From positions 25,584,322 to 25,648,321 of the forward strand of contig CM022671.1 in NCBI GenBank assembly GCA_012295275.1: a stretch of DNA of 64,000 nt. Direction: 5' to 3'. How positions within the stretch are numbered: position 1 is the stretch's first letter; each line of letters starts with the position of its first letter. The notes under the pieces are model-generated. The model saw only the letters and a program-made list of their open reading frames with translations. It did no database searches and was not told the origin of the DNA. This document shows, piece by piece, positions 12,703-26,000 of this stretch. Origin of the DNA: Chrysomallon squamiferum. Its lineage: Eukaryota; Mollusca; Gastropoda; Neomphalida; Peltospiridae. The position numbers and the translations under genes are program-made.

Positions 12703-15700
12703 TATGATTTTACAATTAAACGCCTATGAAGTTTCAGCTGAGAAATGGTCAGTCACTGATGACTGCAGGTTAGTTCATATTTCTATCCAAAGCAAATTGC
12801 TCTGTCATAGCCTCTGTGTTTAACATCAGTTGCAGAAGTCTGTCTTCAGTGGTAGCAGCAAAAGATTTAATTTGTTTTAACATTTTAAGAACATTACACC
12901 CAAAATACGGAGTAGACAGTGACAATGACTTTATTATCATAAACTGTAGGATTACAGTACAGAGAAGAACACATTACAGATATAAAATAATAAAATTAAA
13001 ATGCAAATCCAGATTAACCAAGATTTTGTTCATAATAGATGAACTATAACTTGACAGAATTTTGAAATGATACTAGTTTACACCTATTCTATAAAGGTCA
13101 TATTATATAATGTTTTAAAGTAATTAGCACAGAGTTGGTGCTTGCTGACAGATTAAGATGACTGCCTTCTATTGGGAGCTTTTGTTAGCACTGGGGTATG
13201 TATGGTCATATGACATGACTATATATGGCAACTGCTGCCTGGAATTTAAGGGGGTAGCTTTCTCTGAGAGTAAAGCATTGCACTCTGGCCTGGGACATTG
13301 TAGGACCTTAATAGGTAGTTAAGCTGGCAACACTGGTTGTGTGGTGGTTTTTGTATTGGTTTGATGTGTTTAGTTTTGTTGTAAAATTGTGATTTGTTTA
13401 ATGAACTTGGTTAGTTGTTATCCTTGGAGACGCCAGAGTTACCATGTGGTAAACATATACCGGAATTAACTAATATTAAAGCCCTTGAACTGGAAACCAC
13501 ATCTGGTTTGTTATTCTTTGACTAGTGGTATATATTGCCTTACTGCCCTACCCCCCCATTACATTTGAATTAGTGAAAGACCAGTTTTCACTGAAACCTC
13601 TATGTTTGTGTGTGTGTATTATTTTATAAAATATATTTTTACTGTGTAATGATCGAAAAGAAAAAAATTCATATATGAATGTAATGTAAATATTTTACAT
13701 AGTTTTAGATGTAGGTCTTGCTGTAAATTTACATTAAAGAAAATAGAGGTGGAAATGTTAAGTAAAAATCATTTTTTTCTTTTTTTTTAACCTGATATTT
13801 TATAACATTGTCATTGCTTATAGATGTCTGTGGCCATTTTTCATTGATAGCAGAATATTTGTAACTTCCAAAATGTTCCATAAAATAGTAAATTTACTTG
13901 TATAAGCAGATATATGAGTAATTTAAAAGATATTTCAAGATTTTTACTTTATATTATATATAGTTAATGCACAGAAGAATGTCGTGGTTTTAATATTAAT
14001 TCCAATAGTTGTATATTGATCATCAGTATAAATGACCAGATATATAAGCTGTAGATCATCATCCAAAAAATCACTAATCTTCAGATGCATCAGCTGGTTG
14101 TAATCATGGACACACCATTGTGGAATAATTGTAAATTGAAATGCACATTTGTAGACATTCTGGCTTACATAATAAAATGGTCATTGATACCATCTTGAAG
14201 GTGCATTCAAAAACCATGTTTATTCACTTTGAAAGTTGGCAGAGCATAACCTTGTAGTTGGTTGACATTTAAAGATTTTATAATGGCCCCACCGTTTTTC
14301 TTTGTGGCATAACTCATGTGGAAAGATCATACCAAAGATAGTATATGTTGATAATTATCATTAGTCTTACCTTGATCTAGAGCAGCTGTATAAAGAATTT
14401 TTCATAATATCCTGTTTAAATCTTTAAATTTCAGTACCCTATTACTTAATTAATTATTCAGAGAAAAAAATAAATGTATTAGGCAGAAATCTATAATATT
14501 TTTCATTATCTAAGTACTAGAAAAATGAAGATGTTCAAACAGACTTGTATGCAGATATAATAAATATAAGAAAATCATAATAACTTATTTAAATGTTTTA
14601 ATATTTTTAACATGTAACCATATTTAATTTCAGGCTGAATCAAAAGTTGCAGTGATTGGAGCATCTGGAGGTATAGGGCAGCCATTGGCATTGCTGTTAA
14701 AGAATTCTCCATTGGTTTCACATCTTGCACTTTATGATATAGCTCATACACCTGGAGTTGCAGCTGACCTCAGCCATATTGAAACCAAAGCTAAGGTCAC
14801 AGGACATTTAGGACCAGAAAGTCTTAAGGAATGTATCGAAGGTGCAAAACTGGTGCTTGTACCAGCTGGTGTACCTAGAAAGCCTGGTTAGTAAAGATAT
14901 TCTTTTCATTGAATCACAGAATTTGCATCACTATAACAAATGGTTATTATGATTTTTGTTTTTGTTTCATGTAATTTGGACTGAACTGATATTAAAATAA
15001 AATAAAAATTATAAATTTTCTCCAGAAACTTAAGAAAACATAGAAATAATTTTTTTAAAAGTGACGTTGAAGATGATTTACATTTCTATTTTCCCAGCTT
15101 TTTTTTTTCTTTTTATCCACCTATAATAAACTTATGAACATTTTAAATTCTATAACTTTGCTGTTAATGTTTTGTAAGCAGAATACTTGCACTTTATAGA
15201 AATGATTTTTTATTTATATCAGAAGCGATTATGAGTACTTTTTGCAAACAACACTGTTAAAGTTTTTCCATGAATAATTTTTTGTTTCCAATGATAATAC
15301 TAACAATTTACATTTTAATTGTCCAGGTATGACTCGTGATGACTTGTTCAACACCAATGCTTCCATAGTAAAAGACATTGCTGAACACTGCTCCAAAATA
15401 TGCCCTACTGCAATCCTTGGAATAATTACAAATCCTGTATTGTTCATTTGTATTTAGTTTTTATTTTGTTTATTATAGTTGCAGTTTTCTTTTTCTTAAG
15501 TTGTTTCAATAAAAATTCTACTTTTATTTTCCTTTTTTTTTTTTTTTACTTTAGGAGTAAATTTGTTTATCAAATACTGTTCTATATTTGAAATAAACTT
15601 AAAAGAACTGAGAACAGATGTTACAGTTTACATTATTATGTTTATCATTTTTCTGAAAGGTAAAACAGAAATGAAGTTCACAATTTGTAAAGAAATAATT

Positions 15701-17473
15701 TTCTGTTACATATTTTGTTTCAGGTAAACTCTACGGTTCCGATTGCATGTGAAATGTATAAGAAAAATAATGTGTCAGGCTTTGAAAAGAGAATCTTTGG
15801 TGTTACAACACTTGATTCAGTGCGAGCAAATACCTTCATTGCTGAAGAAAAGGTTTCTTAGTGTTTTCTTTATATACATTTTATATACATACAGGATTTG
15901 AAATAGACCTTTTGTGACATTGCATTCATTAATTGTTTTTACAGTTTAAATTTTATTATTCAGGATGTATGTTTTAAAATGATTGCTGTTGTGAGCTAAA
16001 TAAAATTATTGTATTTTATAATTAATGGGGAAAATGTCCAACATGCACAGGATTCAATCTGAGTAAACTTGCAGATAATGGGACTGATATGCAAAATTAA
16101 AATAAGTTTTTTAAAAATGTCCCCAAAATTAATTAACAAGAAGAAAATCATAATGAACAGTAATAGCATGATTTTGTATTTCTGTTTTCATTATTTAAAT
16201 TTTTATTTATTTAGGGCTTAGATGTCAGTAAAGTGCATGTTCCAGTGATTGGAGGACACAGTGGAGTCACAATAATACCAGTTATATCACAGTGTACACC
16301 ACCAGTATCATTTCCTCAGGTGATTTTTTGTTACTTCAGTTGTTTGCTTTTCTGTGAGATATTAGTAATAAATCAGTAAAAATCAAGAAGTTCCACTAAA
16401 AAAAATTGTCTCTTATTTCAGGTATATTTATTTTTTGAGCGTTTTTTTAAATAATATTTTGTAGTTACAATGAGATTTTACATCTGAAAATGATATGTTA
16501 CTAGAAATTTCTAAATTTTGTTATTTTAATGTTTCTGTAGGAGGTACGCATGAGGCTGACCAAAAGGATTCAGAATGCTGGAACAGAAGTTGTCGAAGCA
16601 AAAGCTGGAGCTGTAAGATTCAAATTTATATCTGTCTGCGTTTATTTTAAAGTAAAATTTAAATTGAAAATGAATTTTGGTTTAATAGTGTTGAGGGATT
16701 TTTTTTATTACAGTGCATTGGGGATGCTGATATTGTACATAACTGATTTGTTATATTTATTTTTAATTGTTTTTTTTTTTAATTATTATAATTTAAAACT
16801 TTTTTTTAGGGTTCAGCAACTTTATCGATGGCTTTTTCTGCAGCCAAGTTTGCAACAGCTATGTTAGAAGCTCTTAACGGCATGGAAGGCAAAGTGGAAT
16901 GTGCATTTGTTCGATCAGAAGAAACAGAGGCAAAATATTTTGCTACTCCTATCTTATTAGGGGTAAGATGAATTTTCCAATATAATTATGTTGGCTATAT
17001 TGCAGTGCTGTTTAATGAAATTCTGAAAGGTTTATGAAATCCATGTGGTATTATTTATAAGACATAAAATCAAAATTATTTTGTAAAATTGGACAGTTTG
17101 CTGAACTGATAAAAGATTGCTGTAATCCTGCTGACATTGACATACATGACATGCTATTCTTGACAACATTTTCTTGTACTTCTGCTCTGTATGATTCTTG
17201 TATATATAAAAAAATATATATATACATTTAAAAATGCAGTTCTGAATACTACAGGTAAGGTCTTGCAAAGTATGAATTTCATTGCTTGGATTTTTAAAAT
17301 ATTTTTATTCTTGATGTATGGTGAATAATTAATACTTTTTATTGCAGAGAAATGGTCTTGAGAAAAATCTTGGACTTGGCAAGTTGATTGAATATGAGGT
17401 TGGACTTCTCAAGGAAGCTATGCCAGAGTTGCAGGCAAACATCAAAAAGGGCGAAGAATTTGCTCTGAAATAG
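11995..17473 (+). CDS. MDH2: MDH2, mitochondrial malate dehydrogenase
   Basis: Eight exons: 11995-12066, 14634-14886, 15327-15436, 15724-15852, 16215-16319, 16541-16612, 16810-16962 and 17348-17473 (TAG), giving 339 residues (human 338). The enzyme interconverts malate and oxaloacetate with NAD in the mitochondrial matrix, for the TCA cycle and malate-aspartate shuttle. Residues 1-24 form a presequence ([10 protein letters not shown]...FSTTSK), with Arg/Ser and no acidic residue, ending in the typical FSTT. The Rossmann loop GASGGIG is at 33-39. The substrate Arg residues are in PRKPGMTRDD (R106, R112), with NPVNST at 144-149, catalytic Asp176 in [11 protein letters not shown] and catalytic His203 in GGHSG. 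All expected catalytic residues are present. The start was chosen because only this frame gives a targeting peptide and joins exon 2 in phase 0. The first intron is 2.6 kb. Confidence 0.95.
12671..12701. repeat. Poly(T) tract
   Basis: Thirty-one T in a row in MDH2 intron 1; possibly the tail of an old minus-strand retroposed copy, though nothing beside it is recognisable. Confidence 0.8.
13183..13563 (+). mobile_element. Possible solo LTR (about 380 bp) in MDH2 intron 1
   Basis: An island of clearly higher G+C than its surroundings starts TGTTAGCACTGGGG and ends CCCATTACA, so it has TG...CA ends. It carries ATTAAAGCCCTTGAACTGG about 85 bp before its right end, as a poly(A) signal in an LTR R region would. 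I saw no target-site duplication, primer binding site or internal coding region, so a solo LTR is only one reading. It could be another kind of repeat. Confidence 0.3.
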
Positions 17474-20000
17474 ATTAATAGATAAAATTTGTGTTACAGT
17501 TTTTGGGGGAACATTGAGGTGGGAACCATTTTTAAGACATGATCTTGCTGCCAGTTCTGTTCTCTGTGGAAGGAAATAACCGCAGAAATGCAACAATGCA
17601 TTTTTTTTACCTTCCTCTATGTAGATCTCTTTTTCCTTTCTTTCTTCTTTTAATATATAATACTCAAAATTGTAGGCAGTTTTTTTATATATATTTAAGC
17701 ATTTTCATCTTTGGGTATTTCTCAGAGTAGAAAATCTAATTTTTAATGTGAAACAGTTTTGAGATAGTATTTAATACTAACAAAGTATGTCAGAAGAATT
17801 TTTTTTTTTATATTTGGCATTAGTTAATAGTAGATTTAATATATTAATTGTTGACCATGTTCTCCATTTGAAAAAAAAAAAAAAAAAAAAAAATGTTGTT
17901 AATTGCAGCCTGCTCTTAAAGACATGTTGAATTGAATCACACTGTTTTTACCCCCGTTTTTGTTACTTTGTAATTATGTGATCTGTATTTTGAAAATGAG
18001 TAATGTTTATCCTCCAAAAACAACAAAAAAATTACATATTTTCTCTATGTAATATATAACTGCTTGTTCTATAGATAGTATTACTAGCTAATTATGGTTC
18101 TGTGTTGTTAATTCAGATGTGTGATGCTGAAGTCAAAATGTCCTTTTTATAAATACCTTTTAATCCTTCAGATGTCTTAATTTTATCGTTCTGTTTTGAA
18201 AAAATAATTTTGATTTTTCTTTTTGTAAAACTGAAATATGATGTCCATTGGCTATTCGAAGTTAGTAATTATTTTTTAAATAAATTTGGAGGATATTTAT
18301 AGTAATCAGAAGTTTGTGACAGTCTGAGAACACCATCACAACTTTTCAAAAAAATTCAGAGATTTCATTTGACTGAACATCATTAGACAGGTAACTAAGA
18401 CACTGGACAGGGACTTGCATTTCCATCATCTTTTAAGTTTACCTCTTCAGGATAACAGTTTAATGTGCTGTCAATGAATATTTTTGTAGACTGGCTTACA
18501 TTAAAATGTATGAACGTGGAATTTTGGTTTGTTTTTCTTTCATTTTGTTAAAGAAAATATGTTTCACTTGATCTAAGAAAAACAGTTGTGTGCATTCCTA
18601 AAAAAAAATATCTGAATTAATACTGTCCATCAAATGCAATATAATAAGAATCTTAAATATTTTCAGTCAGTTGGCATATTAGCATTCAATTTGCGATATA
18701 CTCTGATTATCTTTACATTTGGCCCATGAGGTCTGCATGAGGTCCATTTTATAAATTTATGTGTATAAAATCAATGCAAGTATGGGATATTTTACTACTA
18801 TTTTAAGTAACTGCTGAACAATGAAAAATAAATAAGTGTATTGTATTTTGGAAAATGGATATAAGATGGCATTTAAGTCTAAATGCAAATTCCATTAATA
18901 TTTAATATGCAGCAGGCTTTTTTTTTAATATAATATTTAAAATAGTTTCGTTCATGATATCACTTTTGTTTGTTAAACTATACGAAAAATGTGAGATATC
19001 ACTAATTCAGCTGGTTGAAAAAGTTTCAGATAAGGGATCTTAAGCATGTACTGACTTGTAAAAAAAAAAAAAAAAAAAAAAAAAAGAAATTGGTAGACTG
19101 TTTATATTCTTTGAACCATTCCTACCAAAACTATACAATAACAATGGCTAACAAGTAGTGACACCACTTGTAAGATCTGGCTTTTGTTTTACACAAGCTT
19201 TAAATAAATATGCTTCAGTTTTTAATTTATGTTAGGATTGCATTAACATAGCTAACTTTTAAGTTGGTGCATCATGCGTACATCAGGTGACAGATGTAAT
19301 TAGTATACAAAAATAACAGACAATAATGAAATGCCAACATTAAATATGTAATGTGCATCATACATCAACTATTAATAAACTTTCGGAATAATAATAGTAA
19401 TAAAAAAAAATACAGCTATTTATTTTTATTATTATTTCATATTTGCTATCTGCATACAATAGTAAGTTTATTTATAATAATAATAATAAAGAGGCATTAC
19501 AACAAAAATTAAAAATCAGTTATAAAATAATTCAGTAGCAATGTTCATAAGCCCCCCCCCCAAAAAAAAAATATATATATATATATTTAATCGTGTACGC
19601 ACATTCGGGATAAATCATAAAACGATATCACTTTATCTGTATAATTATGCTTTTTAGGTCGTTTCTTATCTGTTATACTCTATTACATGATATTATCAAC
19701 ATAGATAAGGGGTAACAATAATAATAAAAAAAGTATTACTTTGAAAAAAAACAAAAGTCAGACTGTTTCAGTTTTTTATCATCAAGCACACATTTAATCA
19801 CTACAGACGGCTGCAACACAAAATCACAAACGCTATCGTTATCCTACTGCTTCTACCACTGCTTAAATTGTTTTAGTATGTTATCTTAGTGTAATGAATT
19901 TGACTGATAATGCCCATTCTGAAAAATAAGCAATAATAAACACATTCGTTTATTAACGAACTATATAGATTATAGTATACCTGGCAATTATGTATAAATA
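17474..20000. other. MDH2 3' UTR and intergenic region
   Basis: About 2.5 kb follow the MDH2 stop. A candidate AATAAA lies at 18279-18284 and another near 18827. Poly(A) tracts lie at 17871-17893 and 19060-19085 and a C10 run near 19551. No coding exon is recognised on either strand. Confidence 0.6.
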
Positions 20001-20016
20001 GGGAGAGTTATCTCCC
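20001..20016. promoter_or_regulatory. GGGAGA-GTTA-TCTCCC palindrome upstream of SMG6
   Basis: A perfect 6-bp stem with a four-base centre, 80 bp before the SMG6 start codon. Read on the minus strand it is GGGGAGATAACTCTCCC, a motif I recall as abundant in mollusc genomes. It may be a promoter element or a repeat relic. Confidence 0.4.
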
Positions 20017-20095
20017 CAAACGTGAGTTTTCAAACAGTAAGAAAAATAAATTAATTCTAAAAATAAAAAAAAATAAAAAATGTGATAGAACGAAA

Positions 20096-23000
20096 ATGGC
20101 AGAAAATGATGTTGTTACGATAAAATATAATGATTTACAAGACATCGTGCAAGGTAAAAGTAAAGGTAAATAATTATAATTATACATTACAACGCAAATT
20201 ATATCATACTTTTCTTTGCAAACTGAAAAGTAAGACAAATGTTTTGATTGAAATAGCTGATTCAACTTCAAGGATTCAAATTTTTAATTTTTTTGCTTGA
20301 AGTTATAAAAGATCGGTAACTTTTATAAATACTGAATTATTTAAGTGACATAAATTAATATCATTTTGTACCCAATATAATCCATTAATTTTTACAATTT
20401 GTTTATGTAAGATTATCTGATATTTACAAAACTGAAAATAATTAAGCCGAAACTGAAACTTCAAATTAGCTTAAAACGTAAAAGTTAAATCAAACTTCAA
20501 AACAGTTCCTGCCTATCAATACATATTTATAGAAGATATAGTTAATGTCCGTTCTGCACTAAGATGTGTGTGTGAGTGTTGTATTTTGCAAAAACAAATT
20601 CATCAAATATTTTGTGTTTGTCGCTGTGTGTATGTGTGTCTGTGTGTGTGAATGAATGAATGAATGAATGTTTAACAGTATGCTCAGTATGAAAAACAAA
20701 TTAACTGATAGTGTCAGACAGATATGAAAATTATTTATGATATATATAAAATTAAGTAGTAAAATAATATAAATTTTTTCAAACATTTATACAACACAGA
20801 GTAAATATCTCTGCAAAATCTGAATATCACATTTAATTGAAATTGAAAAATTATTATAAAACAAATTTTCTTTTAAAATGTCAGTAAAATATTTGTGTGG
20901 AATCTAAACAATTCCACCACATCAGAGATACTGCAAAATGACTGCATTCCACCAAAGTGTGGCAAACTGTCAAAATGCACTGACAGTGCTCACACTGAGA
21001 TGAAGGATATTTCTTTAAGATATGTTTAAGGTATCAGTTGTATATGATTGATGTAGTCATGACATGAGACAATTTCATCCTTCCTGTAACCACCTGTAAT
21101 TTCCTAGGACTGGTTTAACTGAATGAAGCATATTCGCAATGGCACATTTCCATTCATTTTGCCAAACAGAAAAGATATACAGGATGATAAGAAATTTAAA
21201 ATCAGTATAGGTTACAGCAATTTCAGCACATGGCAAATCTAAAGCAGGCTTAGCAGCATTTTTGCCTTTTCATTACCCGTTATGCCAACATGGATGCCAA
21301 CAGAAAATAATGTCATTGTTGGCAGTAATTAAAAAGACACACTTTTGTATCATCATCCCAGTTAAGGGATGTTCCAGCTTCATATGTCATAAAGCTTGGA
21401 GACATGTGAGTGGATCTGTAAAAATAATATATTCAAATGAGGATGTCGTTTTTATTTGTACCAGGACTTTAAAGATTGCCCAAACTTTAACAGTGAATAT
21501 AGATGTCAAACCAAATTTCAGTGTCTGATGGAAACACTGAGCACATGCCATAGGACTTCCATCCCTCAATCCATCTGTATAAACAGAAATGTAGTAACAA
21601 TATCTGTCTCAAATTTCCATGAAAAGCTGCTGTACAATCTTATTTCAAATGCACCAAGTCCAGCACAATCTTTTATGGTTTGATATGCCAAGGGAGTAAA
21701 ACAAAATATGAAAGCATTTCCAAAATGTCAGAGAAATCCATGTTGGAAGCAGATAAAAAATGCCTGATATGAAGTCCAAAACTGTGTATGGTATTTGGCT
21801 TCATATCAGACAACTTCTCATATTTTTTTTATCAAACACTGGTAAAGGTTTTATTTTGGCAACAATACCACAGTCATACATAGTAGAGCTGCACCAAAGT
21901 ATAAAATTTCTACAGGTGAAGACCTAAATGCTCAAAGACAAAATCTAAGACTTTGGTTGCGTATAGGATATCCAACATTTTTAAGTTAGTCTTTTAAGCT
22001 GACCATACACAATAAATCCATAACACACTTTTTATTAATTCTGTTCTTTTGGATTTAGATATCTATTATTTAAATATTATAGGCTATGTGCCTTACACGT
22101 ACATCTGCACCCACACTCACATACATAATTTCTGGGTGCTTTCTGTAACATAGTTTTTTTGTTTGTTTTTTCAGCTAAGTGTTCACCAAGCAGAAACCAG
22201 CAAAGAAAATCACGTCGACCTCCGCAACAGATATATCGTCCTGGACTCTCTCGTCTGAGTAAAAAAGGAAAAGAGCAAACAAGTGTAGATCAACAAAATA
22301 GTTCTTTTGAAAACTGGGAGACCCCAGAATTGGCTTTAACAGATGAAGAAATTGGCAGTAAAGAAAGTAGCTTAGAACGGGATGTTGGTAGTATTGCAAG
22401 TAGCTATGGACCAGAAAGTCCTTTTCTGTCCTGTGATTTGCATATTTCTGAAGATGATTTAGATACAAAAAGAGATGATGTGCGCAGGCGAAGCAAAAGA
22501 CCTGATATTCCAATTTATGTGCCTCGAGGGAAGCTTATTGAGCAGGAAGCAAAGAAAAGTGATGATACTGTTGATGATAATGCTGAGGAAGTATGGGAGT
22601 CAGATGATGTTGTTAGTCCACCTGCAGAAATACAGCCTCCACCAAAAGGTGTTGAAAGTGGCACATCATCAGTATCCAGCAGTCCTGGTGTCATTACTAC
22701 TCAGGTTTTTAAAAATAAAAGTCATCTTCATCAGAATGCTGCATTGTCAGATCACCGAAAAATGGACAGAGGTGTGTATGGAAATATGCAAGTCACTGTT
22801 GTTAATTTGGCAGGTGACAATTCAGCAGAAAGTGTTCGTCTTGTGCATGAAGCTGAAAATAACCTCACAGATGCCAATTTTTCAGGAGCTAAGAGTAAAA
22901 AGTCGGTAAACTCTGATGTAAGGAATCAGCAGAGTAATCGAGGTGTTTCTGGTGAGCCAAAAACTGTACCAAATGAAAGAGGATATAATTCATTTCCAAG

Positions 23001-26000
23001 AGACAGAAGGAGAGATAGAGGTCGTAACTATGGCAGAGAAATAAAGTCAGGCAAGTTTGGATCTCTGGAAAGGAAAGACAACAAACATGAGTATTCTGGC
23101 AGTTCAGTTGAAAAAACTGATGACAAACTTCCTAGCACAAAAGCAGAAAACTTGGTGTTATCTCGTACTTGTTCTGCCAATGACACCCAGTCTGAAAATG
23201 AATATGTTCAAAAAGGAACTGAAAATAGAAATAAACCACAGAAAAGTTGGTCAGCTAACAGAAACCGGAAGCATTCTTATTCTTCAAAGAGAAGACAGCG
23301 TACAGACAGTATCAGCAGTGAGGCAAGTTTTAGCAGTGATATCAGCTTCGAGGATGAACTTGAGGGAGAAGGGCAGACTCTGGACTGGAGCCAGGAGGTA
23401 GAACGTGAACTGGCCATGGTTGTTCATAATGGAACGCAAAAGTTAATAGAAAAATGTGATTATGAATATCCAGCAGATGAAGACATAACTGTCCCAAATG
23501 GTAGCAGATCTTCACCTAATGTAAATCAGAATTGTAATTCTATTAGGGATAATATAAACAGAGAGCATGTTGGGAGGAGGAGGCACAGAAAGAAAGGATC
23601 ACGGGCCTCTAGTAGAGATTCTAGTTGTCACAGTAACTGTCAAGAGGACACAACTCCAATCACACGGAGAGGTCGAGGACGTGGTCGTCGGCATTCTGCT
23701 GATACCAGGAGAAAACATAATTCAGGGGATTCTGTAGGACATGGCAGGAATCATGTAGGAGGTGGAGAAAATTATTCTAGGCAGCAACAGTTCAGTAATT
23801 ATGACTCTTCTGTTCAAAATCAAAAGGGATTCAGACACAAAGGAGATGACAGATCTCAAGGAACCAACTTTAAAAAACTGAATTCAGGAAGTCACGAATC
23901 ACTAAATACAATTCATAATGATCAAGAGAAGAGAGAGAAGCCAGAATATTACGGCTCACTTTCTAGAAATGAACAGAAGCGAAGGAAAAGATACAACAAT
24001 CGTGGAGAATCCGCCATGCATAGTCACAATCTGAAGGTGACTTTGGATAGAAATGAGAGACATGTTAACGTGCCAGGAGGTAAAGAAAAGTTGTTGTATG
24101 AAAAGTCATCATCAGACGAATTGCACCTTTATCATTCTGGTGGTTTAATTCATCTGCCACAAAGAGGTTCTAATTCTGCACATCAAAGAGATGAAGCTGA
24201 TGTTGGTTTGAGCAGAGGCCATCACATGAAAAATCCTTTTGTAACAGACAGTGCTGAAAATGAACATCATCTCTATGATCCCAAAAACCCCAACAAACCA
24301 ATAGTTATCACAAACTCTAAGCTGTCCTTTCAAGATACAAGTGAGAGAAGCACACCTCCCCAGGAACATGTTCCTGTGCATCAGCAACCACCAATGCATC
24401 CACATCCTCACCCACAGTTCTTTCCTGGCCCATATGGGTATCCTGGTATGCCTTTCCCACCTTACCCTGGTGGACTGCCACCACCCCCTTTTGTGTACGG
24501 TTTTCAGCTTCCATATAAGGATTGTGTACCCTTTCAAGATGATGCTTATTCAAAAGATCCTTACTATCAAAGGTAATTGCTTGCTTTTGTATTATCACAC
24601 ATATTATTTTTTTCATATACACTAAATATTCATTTGCCATTTTGCTTCCCTAGTGCAATAAAGTAACTTAACAGATTTGAATTTTATTCCATAGACATGC
24701 CTTTGTTAATTGATTAATTAGTAATATGATATTATGATATATATTTTAAAGACTCAAAATATTTATATACTGGTTTACTGGTTGCACTACAAACTTGGAT
24801 TGCTTTGCACAAAATAATGGAACTGGTGAAAAGAACATTACATGATAATGTGTGCATGTGTAGAGATTCAGTAGCTCAATGTAGAGAGTTTAATAACCTC
24901 AAACAAATCATAATTATATAGCAAAAGAACCTTCCCGTATGTTTTTTGTTTGTCTCTCTTCAGATCATCATCAGTGACTTTTTATTAATGAAAAGTTCAT
25001 TTTGTAATAATATTTACCATAAATAAGTCTTGTTTGATATTAAAATAAATCTGTAATTTATTTGTTTTTAAGATTCCTGTTATCAAGTAGACATTCGTAA
25101 CTGCTCTTCAGTGTTACATTTTAGCAGTCTGTTTCACGTAGTGTTGTTATGTATTTTATTCATATTTTCATTTCAGTGGATATGATCCAGATCAAGCTAT
25201 TTCTGGGAGATCCAGATCTCAGAGACAAGCGATGGCTGAACAGATTCTTCATGACATCCAGCCACTGGATAACCAACTGAGTAATCTCCTGTCAAGGAGG
25301 GTTGGAGGGGAGGACGGATGGAGACGAATAAAGAAACTTAGGTACCTGTTGTATATAAATTTGTTTTCTTCTTCTTACAAGCATGAAATAGCTCTTGAGG
25401 ATTCTGTTTACTATCAAGAGTGTGTTTGTTAATTAGATACAGTAGAGGCTAATGTCTAGTCATTTTCCAGGTTTATTTTTATGTATTTTTTATTATTTTT
25501 AAATTTCACTGTATAGAATCTTTTTTAGTGTATTTGCCATGACTGAAGATGGGGTATTTTAATAACTTGTTAACTTAGTCTTACACAGACATTTCACAGT
25601 ACTGATTTTAGGACATGATGTTTTGTTTTGGAATTATGTTGTAGTGCCCCCTTAAAAATAAAGAAATTTACCCTCTTTCCCAACAAATAATATTATTTTC
25701 TTAACCATCAGGTTTGACAGTTTGTAAAAATTTGCATATAATAATAATAATATAAAATTCACAATCCCACATCAGTGGATAGTAGTTACTGTGTGTAAAC
25801 AAAAGGGATGATAAAAGTTCTTCAGCATTGATATTCATAAGGCTTCAAAAGTTAAAAAAACAACAACAGTGTAGTCCACAAAATGTATATTTCTGTTTAT
25901 AGATAATCAGTAGAAAATTACATGAATAGCAAATTTAATATAATCAATTACTGTAATACAGTTTATTTATTTATTTATTTATTTTGTAAATAATTTTTTA

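Noticed and set aside
21262-21683. Plus-strand frames in SMG6 intron 1
   Set aside because: They are antisense to the decayed LINE, whose minus-strand RNase H motifs explain the open frames.
22175-24640. Several 90-145 residue frames on both strands over the large SMG6 exon
   Set aside because: They are out-of-frame shadows of the 2.4-kb coding exon.
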